A stretch of DNA of 64,000 nucleotides from Cryobacterium aureum (lineage in GTDB: Bacteria > Actinomycetota > Actinomycetes > Actinomycetales > Microbacteriaceae). The DNA lies in the NCBI RefSeq assembly GCF_002954245.1, contig NZ_PPTG01000009.1, positions 406,405-470,404 of the forward strand, given 5' to 3'. Positions 25,906-34,518 of this stretch are shown here, piece after piece (within the stretch, counting starts at the first letter, position 1; the number at the start of each line of letters is the position of its first letter). Both the position numbers and the translations under genes were made by a program. The notes under the pieces are model-generated. The model saw only the letters and a program-made list of their open reading frames with translations, was not told the DNA's origin and did no database searches.

Positions 25906-27237
25906 TCAATCCTCCAGGGGCTTGAGGTGCTCGTGCTGATGCTGACTTCTCTTCAGCGCGATGAGTCCGACCAAACTGATGGCGGCCACAAAGATTGTGT
26001 AGAAGGATGCCGCGAGCGGATTCTGGGTGACCAGCAGGATGTAGGTGATGATGTACGGCGCTGAGCCGCCGAAGATTGCCACCGCCACCGCATAGACCAC
26101 GGCAACGCCTGTCGCACGATCTCGCGTGGGAAAACGCTCCGACAGAAAGGCCGGCATGGGGCCGCCGATGATGCCGATGAGCAGGCCGGCCACGAACAGA
26201 CTGAACAGACCACCGACGAACCCGAGCCCAATGAGCAGATACAGGGGGTATGAGAGCACCAGCGTGGCCACTGTGCCGAAGAGCAGCACTGGGGCGCGAC
26301 CAACCCGGTCCGACAGAGCACCGAAAATGGGCATGGAGCAGGCGCCAACTAGGCCGGTGACCAGTGACAACCCATAGGCCTCCACGAACGACATCCCATA
26401 ACCCGAGGAGAGAAATGTGGGCATGCCCACCTGGAAAGTATTCCCCAGTGCGTTGTAGACCACGAGCACGGCAACGGTGATCATGAGATACGAGGGGGTG
26501 TAGCGGATGCGAGACGGCGCCAGCGCGGTCGTTTCACCAGCCGCACGCCGGGCCAGAACCTCTTTGAAGTGGGGGGTCTCGTCGACCTTGAGGCGGATGA
26601 TCAGGGCGGAGATGCCCATCGGTGCGGCCAGCAGAAACCCGATGCGCCAGCCCCAGTCGGCCAGATCCTCCGCGGACAGCGTGACTGCCAGAAACGTCGC
26701 CACGCCGCCACCGAGAACGTAGCCGATGGACGTACCGAAGAAGCTCCAGGACCCATACAGTCCGCGTTTTCCCTCGGGGGCGTTCTCGATCATGAGCGAC
26801 ACGGCTCCACCCATTTCGCCTCCGCCCGACAGGCCCTGGGCGATCCGGCAGAGCACGAGGATTACCGTTGCCCACATGCCAATTTCCGAAACTGTGGGAA
26901 GCAGGCCGATGGCCGTGGTGGCAATGGACATGATGAGGATAATGGCGACCAGGACCGGGCGGCGGCCGCGCGAGTCGGTCAGCCGACCGAAGATGACCGC
27001 ACCGATCGGGCGCAGGAAGAAGGCTAGCGCGAAGACCATGAAGGTCAAGAGGATGCTTGCCGTGGGATCGGCACTCGGAAAGAAGAGTGGAGCGATGATC
27101 GGGGCCATAAAGCCGTAGATCGCGTACTCGTACCACTCGATCACGTTGCCGAGGGATCCAGCGATCAATGCTCTGCGAGACGCCTTGAGGTCAATGACCC
27201 GTACTGTCGGCGACAGCACTGCAGATTCTTGTGCCAT
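25906..27237 (-). CDS. MFS transporter (metabolite:H+ symporter type)
   Basis: A 443-residue major facilitator with 12 hydrophobic helices. GSLGNVIEWYEYAIYG (residues 28-43) and the loop 2-3 motif GRLTDSRGRRPVL (about 84-96) place it near the MHS group (proline/betaine, shikimate and aromatic-acid symporters); GALSDRVGRAPVLL is the matching loop 8-9 motif. It should import an organic acid or a related pathway substrate by proton symport. It is transcribed away from the riboflavin-kinase gene, with two operators of the TCAACG type in the shared promoter region, which ties it to the island's regulon. Confidence 0.85.
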   Translation of the reverse strand: MAQESAVLSPTVRVIDLKASRRALIAGSLGNVIEWYEYAIYGFMAPIIAPLFFPSADPTASILLTFMVFALAFFLRPIGAVIFGRLTDSRGRRPVLVAIILIMSIATTAIGLLPTVSEIGMWATVILVLCRIAQGLSGGGEMGGAVSLMIENAPEGKRGLYGSWSFFGTSIGYVLGGGVATFLAVTLSAEDLADWGWRIGFLLAAPMGISALIIRLKVDETPHFKEVLARRAAGETTALAPSRIRYTPSYLMITVAVLVVYNALGNTFQVGMPTFLSSGYGMSFVEAYGLSLVTGLVGACSMPIFGALSDRVGRAPVLLFGTVATLVLSYPLYLLIGLGFVGGLFSLFVAGLLIGIIGGPMPAFLSERFPTRDRATGVAVVYAVAVAIFGGSAPYIITYILLVTQNPLAASFYTIFVAAISLVGLIALKRSQHQHEHLKPLED

Positions 27238-27360
27238 GGAGCACTCTCTCTCGATCGTGAGACGGAAGCGTGGCCATGGGAGGCGACGTCATCGTCGGGT
27301 GGCTGTCGGCGGGGAGAAGCCCTCACCTTCGCTCTAGGGTTGCACGAAGAACGGATGTCG

Positions 27361-27376
27361 TCAACGCTTGTGTAGA
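27361..27376. promoter_or_regulatory. TCAACG-type operator (MFS side)
   Basis: TCAACGcttgTGTAGA. On the minus strand the TCAACG half reads as CGTTGACG, giving a TTGACG -35-like box pointing to the MFS gene. The TGTAGA variant of the right half also occurs at 48087 and 59430. Confidence 0.65.
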
Positions 27377-27416
27377 AAATGGGAAAATTCAAAGCACCCC
27401 TCGTCCGTGAAATTAG

Positions 27417-27432
27417 TCAACGTTGCAGTTGA
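27417..27432. promoter_or_regulatory. TCAACG-type operator (riboflavin kinase side)
   Basis: TCAACGttgcAGTTGA. The right half runs into TTGACG (27429-27434), which with TAGACT after a 17-base spacer forms a plus-strand promoter for the riboflavin-kinase gene. Confidence 0.7.
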
Positions 27433-27521
27433 CGACCCGACTGATCGAACCTAGACTTCACAGCAACACGACTCGTAGGCGACACGGCACGAGAAAAAAC
27501 AGTCTCCGGAGGGCGCACTCA

Positions 27522-28232
27522 ATGACGATTTCTTCCTCGATAATTCGACTCCCGCACACGGACTCTCGCGAGCCTGCCAGAACTTGGACCGTCGAAGGCA
27601 GGGTCATCCACGGCGATGAGCGTGGACGCACCCTCGGCTTTCCCACGGCCAATCTGGCCCTTGATCAGCTCGGCCTCGCGGATGGCGTCTGGGCCGGTGT
27701 GGCGACCTGGACCGACTCTGACGGGGTGTTGGAAAGCCACCCTGCCGCCATCTCGATCGGTCGCAGACCCACGTATTACGGTGGTGCGGGCATCCGTTTA
27801 CTCGAGGCTTTCCTGCTGGACTTCACCGGGAACCTCTATGAGAGGCATCTAATCGTCTCCCTCCGGCAGCGCATCCGCCCGCAACGACGGTTCGCGAATT
27901 CAGAGGAACTCGTGCAGCAGCTGCGCGACGATGTCGCCGCGACCCGTGCCTGGGCAGGAAACAGCTACCAACCCGGCGACGTGCGCCGCGGGCGGTTCGG
28001 GCCGACCAGCCGCAAGAACCCAAGTCCGGCCTCCTACGCACACGTGCAGGAACGCCGACGAATGAATCGCGAGAACCGGGTTCGCGATGCGGTCGCCGTA
28101 TTGGCGCCGGATGAGGTGACGCACGACCGGATAGCGGAGCTGTCCGGCATCCCACTGAACTATTTGATGTGGGCCTACTCGGACTGCCAGGCCTTGCTCG
28201 CGGTCGGATCCGACTCGGAGGCGCCCAGCTGA
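27522..28232 (+). CDS. Stand-alone riboflavin kinase-like protein
   Basis: A 236-residue protein with a riboflavin kinase (flavokinase) domain at residues 20-130: GRVIHGDERGRTLGFPTANL, the AISIGRRPTYYG segment and LEAFLLDF, followed by RQRIRPQRRF. It converts riboflavin to FMN. The FAD-synthetase half of RibF is missing. The C-terminal 80 residues are basic and helical with a possible HTH (DRIAELSGIPLNYLMWAY). The start at 27522 follows GGAGG; the open frame begins earlier without a ribosome site. Under a TCAACG operator it would raise FMN supply for the flavin reductase and the LLM monooxygenases. Confidence 0.78.
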   Translation: MTISSSIIRLPHTDSREPARTWTVEGRVIHGDERGRTLGFPTANLALDQLGLADGVWAGVATWTDSDGVLESHPAAISIGRRPTYYGGAGIRLLEAFLLDFTGNLYERHLIVSLRQRIRPQRRFANSEELVQQLRDDVAATRAWAGNSYQPGDVRRGRFGPTSRKNPSPASYAHVQERRRMNRENRVRDAVAVLAPDEVTHDRIAELSGIPLNYLMWAYSDCQALLAVGSDSEAPS

Positions 28233-28275
28233 TCTGACGATCTCCCAGCCCGTCTGGCTAAGAGCGAGCGTGTAT

Positions 28276-28296
28276 CTTTGAAGAACTCAATCAAAG
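28276..28296. promoter_or_regulatory. Inverted repeat at the MarR promoter
   Basis: CTTTGA (28276-28281) and TCAAAG (28291-28296) form a 6-9-6 inverted repeat just upstream of the MarR start; the right arm overlaps the ribosome site AAAGGA. It is the likely autoregulatory site of the MarR protein and differs from the two other operator families here. Confidence 0.5.
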
Positions 28297-28304
28297 GACG
28301 CACT

Positions 28305-28841
28305 GTGTCAAGTTCGACCCCACTCACGATCGATCCGATTGCGGAGGCGCGTCGCCAGTGGGCGGAGCACGGGTGGGCAGACGCCGCAGACGGCATGGCA
28401 GCACTGACCTCGATCATGCGCGTTCAGCAACTCATGCTCGCTCGCGTCGAGGCCACGCTCAAAGCCTACCGACTGTCATTCGCGCGGTACGAGATGCTGG
28501 CCCTTCTGAGCTTCACCCGCGACGGAGCGCTGCCGATGGCCAGCGCAAGTGCGCGACTGCAGGTTCACCCCACGAGTGTGACCAACACGGTCGACCGGCT
28601 GGAACGCGACGGTCTGGTGTGTCGCACAGCGCATCCGACGGATGGCCGGGCCACCCTGATCGTGCTGCAAGACGCCGGCCGCAAGCTGGTTGCCGAGACG
28701 ACCGCCCGCCTCAACGGTGAGGTCTTCACCGAGCTGGGTCTGGAGCAGGACGACATGACGAATCTCATCCGCATCCTCGCCCGCTTTCGACGGAGCGCGG
28801 GCGACTTCCTGGACCCGCAGGTACAACCCGAACCGTTGTAA
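28305..28841 (+). CDS. MarR family transcriptional regulator
   Basis: A 178-residue winged-helix regulator. The DNA-binding core spans about residues 55-125: YEMLALLSFTRDGALPMASASARLQVHPTSVTNTVDRLERDGLV is the usual MarR helix set, and RTAHPTDGRATLIVL is the wing. Flanking helices form the dimer. The start GTG at 28305 has AAAGGA six bases before it; the open frame starts with TTG at 28278 but without a ribosome site. It is convergent with the valine-type operon. It may sense an aromatic, cyclic or CoA-ester ligand. It is one candidate for the TCAACG regulator, but nothing in the sequence proves it. Confidence 0.8.
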   Translation: MSSSTPLTIDPIAEARRQWAEHGWADAADGMAALTSIMRVQQLMLARVEATLKAYRLSFARYEMLALLSFTRDGALPMASASARLQVHPTSVTNTVDRLERDGLVCRTAHPTDGRATLIVLQDAGRKLVAETTARLNGEVFTELGLEQDDMTNLIRILARFRRSAGDFLDPQVQPEPL

Positions 28842-28865
28842 GGCACCGCGCCACCGCGCGGTGCC
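28842..28865. terminator. GC-rich hairpin between convergent genes
   Basis: A perfect 10-bp stem, GGCACCGCGC (28842-28851) and GCGCGGTGCC (28856-28865), with a four-base loop, directly after the MarR stop and facing the end of the crotonase gene. No T-run follows. Confidence 0.5.
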
Positions 28866-28904
28866 GCGCGCACCTTGAAGGGCCGTGCGACACCACGCAC
28901 AGGG

Positions 28905-29681
28905 TTAGCTGTGGCTGAAAACGGGCTCCCGCTTCTCGACGAACGCTGCCATGCCCTCGGTCTGATCGCTCAGTCCAAACGTGGCGTGGATCGCCCGCCG
29001 CTCGAAGCGCACCCCCTCGGCAAGCGTTGACTCGAAGGCGACATTCACCGATTCCTTTGCGGCGTACGCGACGGGGAGTGACTTGCCAGCGATCAGAGTC
29101 GCGGTGGCGATGGCGTCGTCGAGCAGGTCTGCGGCTGGAACGATGCGAGCGACCAGCCCGGCGCGCTCGGCCTCCTCGGCGCCCATGATGCGCCCGGTCA
29201 GAATCAGCTCCATGGCCTTGGCCTTACCGATCGCCCGGGTGAGGCGCTGCGTTCCGCCCATACCGGGAATGACTCCGAGGTTGATCTCGGGCTGGCCGAA
29301 TTTCGCCGTATCGCTCGCCAGGATGAAGTCGCACATCATGGCGAGCTCGCAGCCACCGCCGAGGGCGTACCCTGACACCGCAGCGATCGTGGGCGTGCGC
29401 ACAGAGGTGAAGCCGTCCCAGCCGGCAAACATGTTGCCAACGTAGGCGTCCTGGTAGCTCTTGCTCGACATTTCAGTGATGTCAGCGCCGGCCGCGAAGG
29501 CGCGTTCAGAACCCGTGAGCACGATGGCTCCGATGTCCATGTCGGCATCGAATGCCTTGGCCACCTGCACCACCTCGTGCATGAGGGCCTCGTTGAGCGC
29601 ATTGAGCGCCTTCGGGCGGTTGAGCGTGATGATGCCGACGCGTCCGCGTCGCTCCACCAGGATGTTGTCGTACTCGGTCAT
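28905..29681 (-). CDS. Enoyl-CoA hydratase, probable methacrylyl-CoA hydratase
   Basis: A 258-residue crotonase. The CoA-binding and oxyanion segment is [11 protein letters not shown], the second oxyanion loop [14 protein letters not shown], and the catalytic Glu region [16 protein letters not shown]. This is the standard EchA8/FadB-type hydratase. It is the last gene of a five-gene operon that contains every other enzyme from isobutyryl-CoA to propionyl-CoA, so its job is most likely hydration of methacrylyl-CoA to 3-hydroxyisobutyryl-CoA. It overlaps mmsB by four bases. Confidence 0.85.
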   Translation of the reverse strand: MTEYDNILVERRGRVGIITLNRPKALNALNEALMHEVVQVAKAFDADMDIGAIVLTGSERAFAAGADITEMSSKSYQDAYVGNMFAGWDGFTSVRTPTIAAVSGYALGGGCELAMMCDFILASDTAKFGQPEINLGVIPGMGGTQRLTRAIGKAKAMELILTGRIMGAEEAERAGLVARIVPAADLLDDAIATATLIAGKSLPVAYAAKESVNVAFESTLAEGVRFERRAIHATFGLSDQTEGMAAFVEKREPVFSHS

Positions 29682-30616
29682 GATGCGTCCTTTGCGTCGC
29701 TACGTGGTTTGGTATCGCTGTGCAGGCGGATGTCCTTGATGATCGCCGAAAAGTCCTGTCCTCCACCGTTCTCATCGGCGAAACGGCGGTAGATCTCGGC
29801 CGCGATCGGGCCGAGTTCGGCCGCGACACCGGTCGATTCGAGCGCGTCCAGGGCCAGCCCGAGGTCTTTGGCCATCAGCGCCCCGGCGAACCCGGGCTGG
29901 TAGTCACGGTTTGCCGGGCTGGCGGGCACCGGGCCGGGAACGGGGCAGTTGGTGGTCAGCGCCCAACACTGACCGGATGCCGTCGACGCGACGTCGAAGA
30001 GGGCTTGGTGGGTCAGGCCCAGCTTCTCCCCGAGCACGAAGGCCTCGCTGACGGCGATCATCGAGACACCCAGGATCATGTTGTTGCAGATCTTGGCGGC
30101 CTGGCCGGCGCTCGGCGCCCCACAGTGCACGATGCGGGCACCCATTGCGGCGAGAACGGGCTCAGCGAGGGCGAAATCCGCCTCCAGCGCGCCCACCATG
30201 AACGCGAGGGTACCGGCGGTCGCGCCGACGACACCGCCCGAGACTGGAGCATCGATGTTTCGATGACCGGCTTCGACAGCCATATCGTGGGCGACCTTGG
30301 CGTCGTCGACGGCAATCGTCGACGAGTCGATGAAGAGGGTGCCCGGCTTGGCGATCGTCAGAAAGCCAGGGTTCTCTGCGCTGCCCCGGTAGGCGTCGAT
30401 CACGTGGCGCCCGGCCGGGAACATGGTGATGACAATATCCGCGCCGGTCACGGCCTCTGCCGCGGTCTCGGCCACGGTCAGCCCGCTCGCCCGCGCTGCG
30501 TCGACGGCGGCCGGGCTGAGGTCAAATCCCGTCACGGTGTAACCCGCCGTGACGAGGTTGAGTGCCATCGGGGAGCCCATGTGCCCGAGGCCGAGAAATG
30601 CAATGGAGGTGTTCAT
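29678..30616 (-). CDS. mmsB: 3-hydroxyisobutyrate dehydrogenase
   Basis: A 312-residue member of the beta-hydroxyacid dehydrogenases. It oxidises 3-hydroxyisobutyrate to methylmalonate semialdehyde with [18 protein letters not shown] (residues 7-21) binds the cofactor, DAPVSGG (near 122) binds substrate, and [10 protein letters not shown] carries the catalytic Lys near 171. The C-terminal [12 protein letters not shown] helix is typical of HIBADH. It sits between the 3-hydroxyisobutyryl-CoA hydrolase and the crotonase gene, in the order expected for valine or isobutyrate catabolism. Confidence 0.9.
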   Translation of the reverse strand: MNTSIAFLGLGHMGSPMALNLVTAGYTVTGFDLSPAAVDAARASGLTVAETAAEAVTGADIVITMFPAGRHVIDAYRGSAENPGFLTIAKPGTLFIDSSTIAVDDAKVAHDMAVEAGHRNIDAPVSGGVVGATAGTLAFMVGALEADFALAEPVLAAMGARIVHCGAPSAGQAAKICNNMILGVSMIAVSEAFVLGEKLGLTHQALFDVASTASGQCWALTTNCPVPGPVPASPANRDYQPGFAGALMAKDLGLALDALESTGVAAELGPIAAEIYRRFADENGGGQDFSAIIKDIRLHSDTKPRSDAKDAS

Positions 30617-30639
30617 CGTCGTCCTTTTCTTCGGCGCCG

Positions 30640-31746
30640 TCAGAAGACTGACGGGCCCGGTACGTGATCAGAAAATGTGAGGTGCGGCTCGCCCTGTTCG
30701 AGCGGCGAGAAATAGCCAGCGATCGTGGCAGGCATCACGCCGTCAAGCGTCGGTGGTGACCACCGCGGTTGGCGGTCCTTGTCGACCACCTGAGCACGTA
30801 CTCCCTCAGAGAAATCGTGCGAGCGATGGGCCCGCACCGAGACTCGAAACTCCTGCTCGAGGGCGGCTTCAAGGCTCGGCAGGTGCGCGGCGCTGCGCAG
30901 CGCAGCGAGCGTGACCGCCAACGCCGTTGGCGACTTTGCGCCCATCGCCTCCGCCGCTGCCCGCGCCTCGTCGGTAGCGAGGGTGTTCAATCGGTCGATG
31001 ATGGCCGCAACGCTGTCGGCCTCGAAGGCGTGGTCGATCCAAGGCCGCTGAGCCCTGAGCGGCGGGGCGGGTGCGGCCTGGGCGAGCGCTGCGATCGCGG
31101 GGGCGGCATCCGTCGTTGCCAGAAGCGCAATGAACTGCGCAATCCGATCGGACGTGATGAATGAATCGGCCAGACCGAGCGTGATCGCATCTGCCGCCCG
31201 CACAAAACCGGCCGTCAGCGCGAGAAATGTGCCCAGCTCGCCCGGCGCATGGGAGAGCAGCCAGGTTCCGCCGACGTCCGGCACGAAACCGATTCCGGTT
31301 TCGGGCATTCCGAGCGACGAGTGCTCGGTCACGACCCGATGCGAACCGTGCGCGGACAGCCCGATGCCGCCGCCGAGCACGAGTCCGTCCATGATCGCTA
31401 CAAAGGGCTTCGCATACCTCGAGATGTTGGCGTTGAGGCGGTACTCATCCTGAAAGAAGGCAGCAGCGGCCGAGCCGTCACCGGTGGTGGCGTCACGGTA
31501 GAGCGAGAGGATGTCCCCGCCCGCGCAGAGCCCACGGTCGCCGCTTCCGGTCAGCAGCACGGTACGCACCTGGGGGTCGTCGGCCCAGTCGTCGAGCATC
31601 GACTGGATGGCGGTCACCATGCCGTGGGTGAGCGCGTTGATCGCTCTCGGCCGGTTCAGGGTGATGTGGCCGACCTGCCCGATGCGGGCGAAAAGCACCT
31701 CTGGCACGAAGTGTCCCTCGGGCTCCGCCGGCGCCAGCGCGGTCAT
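30640..31746 (-). CDS. 3-hydroxyisobutyryl-CoA hydrolase
   Basis: A 368-residue member of the crotonase superfamily, longer than hydratases as HIBYL-CoA hydrolases are. It releases free 3-hydroxyisobutyrate and keeps toxic methacrylyl-CoA low. Motifs: LCAGGDILSLYRD near residue 74, MDGLVLGGGIGLSAHGSHR, and MPETGIGFVPDVGGTWLLS, which carries the catalytic Glu and Asp of this subfamily. It overlaps the acyl-CoA dehydrogenase gene by four bases and precedes mmsB. Confidence 0.9.
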   Translation of the reverse strand: MTALAPAEPEGHFVPEVLFARIGQVGHITLNRPRAINALTHGMVTAIQSMLDDWADDPQVRTVLLTGSGDRGLCAGGDILSLYRDATTGDGSAAAAFFQDEYRLNANISRYAKPFVAIMDGLVLGGGIGLSAHGSHRVVTEHSSLGMPETGIGFVPDVGGTWLLSHAPGELGTFLALTAGFVRAADAITLGLADSFITSDRIAQFIALLATTDAAPAIAALAQAAPAPPLRAQRPWIDHAFEADSVAAIIDRLNTLATDEARAAAEAMGAKSPTALAVTLAALRSAAHLPSLEAALEQEFRVSVRAHRSHDFSEGVRAQVVDKDRQPRWSPPTLDGVMPATIAGYFSPLEQGEPHLTFSDHVPGPSVF

Positions 31747-32885
31747 GCCGCGTCATCCACGAGGGCACGGCCAACGATGAGACGCATGATCTCGTTTGAC
31801 CCCTCGAGAATCTGGTGCACCCGCAGATCGCGCACGACCTTTTCGATGCCGTAGTCCGCCAGATACCCGTAGCCGCCGTGCAGTTGCAGCGCGGCGTTGG
31901 CCGCGGTGAAACTGACATCCGTGGCAAAGCGCTTGGCCATCGCGCACAGCGAGACGACGTCGGGGGCGTTCGTGTCGAGGGCCCAGGCGGCGCGTCGCAG
32001 CAGCCCCCGTGCGGCCTGCAGCTCGGTCTCCATGTCGGCGAGCGTGAACAACAGCGATTGCTGTTCCACCAGCAGTTTGCCGAAGGCCCTGCGCTCTTTG
32101 AGATACCGCACGGCCTGATCGAGGGCCCACTGGGCGCCACCGAGGGAACACGCTCCCATATTGACGCGGCCACCGTTGAGACCCTTCATGGCGATGTGAA
32201 AGCCGGTTCCCTCCTCGCCGAGCAGGTTGGCGACCGGAACGCGCACGTTGTCGAACACCACCTGGCGGGTGGGCTGTGCGTTCCAGCCCATCTTTTTCTC
32301 ATTGGGGCCAAACGAGAGCCCCGGAGTGCCGTCGGGCACGACGATGGCGCTGATGCCCTTCGGTCCCGGCCCGCCGGTGCGTGTCATCACGATGTACACG
32401 CTTGAGGAGCCGGCACCCGAAATGAACTGCTTCACCCCGTTGATGACGTACTCGTCGCCGTCGCGCACAGCGGATGTCGTCAGCGCGGACGCGTCGGATC
32501 CGGCCTCCGGCTCGGTGAGGCAGTAGCTGCCGAGCTGCTCCATCGAGGCGAGGGCGGGAACCCACTGCTGGCGCTGCTCCTCGTTGCCGTAGGTGTCGAT
32601 CATCCAGACCACCATGTTGTGGATCGAGATGTACGCCGCAATAGCCGTATCACCCTTGGCAATCTCTTCGAAGATGAGCACGGCGTCGCTGCGGGTCAGG
32701 CCGGCTCCGCCGACGTCTTCCTGCGCGTAGATGCCGCCGAGACCTAGTTCACCGGCCTCGCGCAACACGTCCACCGGAAAGTGCTTGGTCTGATCCCATT
32801 CGATCGCGTGGGGGGCCAGCGCGGAGGTGGCAAAATCCCGTACGGCGCCGACGAGTGCCTCTTGGTCCTCAGTAAGGTCGTACAT
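31743..32885 (-). CDS. Acyl-CoA dehydrogenase, probable isobutyryl-CoA dehydrogenase
   Basis: A 380-residue FAD-dependent acyl-CoA dehydrogenase. The usual segments are present: YCLTEPEAGSDASAL (FAD/substrate), GWNAQPTRQVVFDNVRVP, LHGGYGYLADYGIEKVVRD and LEGSNEIMR at 360-368 with the catalytic Glu361. Gene order with mmsA, the hydrolase and mmsB indicates isobutyryl-CoA as substrate, producing methacrylyl-CoA. Electrons would pass to the EtfBA pair encoded at 35.4-37.2 kb. It starts one base after the mmsA stop. Confidence 0.88.
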   Translation of the reverse strand: MYDLTEDQEALVGAVRDFATSALAPHAIEWDQTKHFPVDVLREAGELGLGGIYAQEDVGGAGLTRSDAVLIFEEIAKGDTAIAAYISIHNMVVWMIDTYGNEEQRQQWVPALASMEQLGSYCLTEPEAGSDASALTTSAVRDGDEYVINGVKQFISGAGSSSVYIVMTRTGGPGPKGISAIVVPDGTPGLSFGPNEKKMGWNAQPTRQVVFDNVRVPVANLLGEEGTGFHIAMKGLNGGRVNMGACSLGGAQWALDQAVRYLKERRAFGKLLVEQQSLLFTLADMETELQAARGLLRRAAWALDTNAPDVVSLCAMAKRFATDVSFTAANAALQLHGGYGYLADYGIEKVVRDLRVHQILEGSNEIMRLIVGRALVDDAA

Positions 32886-32886
32886 G

Positions 32887-34404
32887 TCAGTGCATCTGGG
32901 GCATGACGAAGCTCGCGCCCTCTTTGATTCCGGAGGGCCAGCGCGACGTGACCGTCTTGGTTTTCGTATAGAACTTGAACGAATCGGTACCGAACTGGTT
33001 CAGATCGCCAAAGCCGGACTTCTTCCACCCCCCGAAGCTGTGGTACGCGATGGGCACCGGAATCGGAACGTTCACTCCGACCATGCCGGTGTTGACGCGG
33101 GCCGTGAAGTCGCGGGCGGTGTCACCATCGCGGGTGAAGATGGACACCCCGTTGCCGTACATGTGCTCCGACGGCAGACGCAGGGCCGCCTCATAATCTT
33201 CGGCACGGGTGACGATGAGCACCGGGCCGAAGACCTCTTCCAGGTAGATCCTCATCGACGGGGTCACGTGGTCGAAGAGTGTCGGGCCGAGATAGAAACC
33301 GTTCTCAAAGCCGTCGACGACGAAACCGCGCCCGTCGGCGAGCAGTTCGGCACCCTCATCGATGCCGATCTGAATGTACTCGGAGACCTTCGCCACGGCG
33401 GCCTCCGACACGAGGGGGCCGTAGTCGGAGTTTGGGTCGAGGGCCGGGCCGACCTTGAGGCTTCTGACCCGCTCGACGAGTTTGGCCACGAGCGCGTCAG
33501 CCGTGGCCTCTCCCACGGGCACCGCGACGGAAATGGCCATGCAGCGCTCCCCCGCTGAACCATATCCGGCACCGATGAGGGCATCGGCGACCTGATCCAG
33601 ATCTGCGTCCGGCATGATGATCATGTGGTTCTTGGCACCACCGAAGCACTGGGCGCGTTTGCCCTGGGCCGCGGCCGTCTCGTAGATGTATTGGGCGATC
33701 GGGGTCGACCCCACGAAGCCGATCGCCTTGACTCGATCGTCATTCAGCAGCGTGTCGACGGCTTCCTTGTCGCCGTTGACGACGTTGAACACCCCCTCGG
33801 GCAGTCCGGCCTCGATGAACAGCTCGCCGAGGGCCAGCGGAACGGATGGGTCACGCTCCGACGGCTTGAGGATGAACGCGTTACCGGCCGCGAGGGCGGG
33901 GCCGGCCTTCCACAGCGGAATCATCGCGGGAAAGTTGAAGGGCGTAATGCCGGCGACGACGCCGAGCGGCTGGCGCATCGAGTAGACGTCGATTCCGGTT
34001 CCCGCGCCGGTCGTGTAGTCGCCCTTCAGCAGGTGCGGAGCGCCCACAGCAAATTCGACGACCTCGACTCCGCGCTGGATGTCACCCTTCGCATCCTCGA
34101 AGGTCTTGCCGTGCTCGGAGGAGAGCAGCCGGGCGAGTGAGTCCATGTCGCGCTCAACGAGTGCGAGAAAGCGCAATAGCACGCGGGCGCGGCGCTGGGG
34201 GTTCCAGGCGGCCCACTCGACCTGTGCAATTTCTGCATTGGCGATGACGGCTTCAACTTCGGCCTGGGAGGCCAGCGGCACGCGTCCCTGCACGGCTCCC
34301 GTGCTCGGGTCAAAGACATCGCCGAAGCGACCGGAGGTGCCCTCGATGTGCTTTCCGCCGACGAAGTGGGTCAATTCTCGAACCAGCGTCAATTCCTGAA
34401 CCAT
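32887..34404 (-). CDS. mmsA: CoA-acylating methylmalonate-semialdehyde dehydrogenase
   Basis: A 505-residue aldehyde dehydrogenase that converts methylmalonate semialdehyde, NAD and CoA to propionyl-CoA and CO2. The family markers are TPFNFPAMIPLW at 154-165, FVGSTPIAQYIYE near 230, CFGGAKNH at 253-260, which marks the CoA-acylating group, and catalytic Cys288 in GSAGERCMA. GGAG precedes the ATG. It is the first gene of the operon mmsA - acyl-CoA dehydrogenase - hydrolase - mmsB - crotonase. Two TACTAGG-type operators lie at 34456-34493, overlapping a TATATT -10 box. Confidence 0.92.
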   Translation of the reverse strand: MVQELTLVRELTHFVGGKHIEGTSGRFGDVFDPSTGAVQGRVPLASQAEVEAVIANAEIAQVEWAAWNPQRRARVLLRFLALVERDMDSLARLLSSEHGKTFEDAKGDIQRGVEVVEFAVGAPHLLKGDYTTGAGTGIDVYSMRQPLGVVAGITPFNFPAMIPLWKAGPALAAGNAFILKPSERDPSVPLALGELFIEAGLPEGVFNVVNGDKEAVDTLLNDDRVKAIGFVGSTPIAQYIYETAAAQGKRAQCFGGAKNHMIIMPDADLDQVADALIGAGYGSAGERCMAISVAVPVGEATADALVAKLVERVRSLKVGPALDPNSDYGPLVSEAAVAKVSEYIQIGIDEGAELLADGRGFVVDGFENGFYLGPTLFDHVTPSMRIYLEEVFGPVLIVTRAEDYEAALRLPSEHMYGNGVSIFTRDGDTARDFTARVNTGMVGVNVPIPVPIAYHSFGGWKKSGFGDLNQFGTDSFKFYTKTKTVTSRWPSGIKEGASFVMPQMH

Positions 34405-34455
34405 CGAATCTCCTGCTTTCCGGTCACCGCTATGGTGACTCGCTCACGAACAATA

Positions 34456-34493
34456 TACTAGGAAGTACAAGTATTTACTAGGTAGCACAAGTA
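34456..34493. promoter_or_regulatory. Tandem TACTAGG operators at the mmsA promoter
   Basis: TACTAGGAAGTACAAGTA (34456-34473) and TACTAGGTAGCACAAGTA (34476-34493) share the form TACTwG-N6-CwAGTA and are spaced 20 bases. The left copy overlaps TATATT, a -10 box for mmsA on the minus strand. The same CTTCCTAGTATATT arrangement is found at the etfB promoter. Confidence 0.7.
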
Positions 34494-34518
34494 AATGAAA
34501 TGGTAGTCGGCAGCGGAA

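Noticed and set aside
29720-30667. 315-codon plus-strand open frame
   Set aside because: Antisense to mmsB; no independent support.
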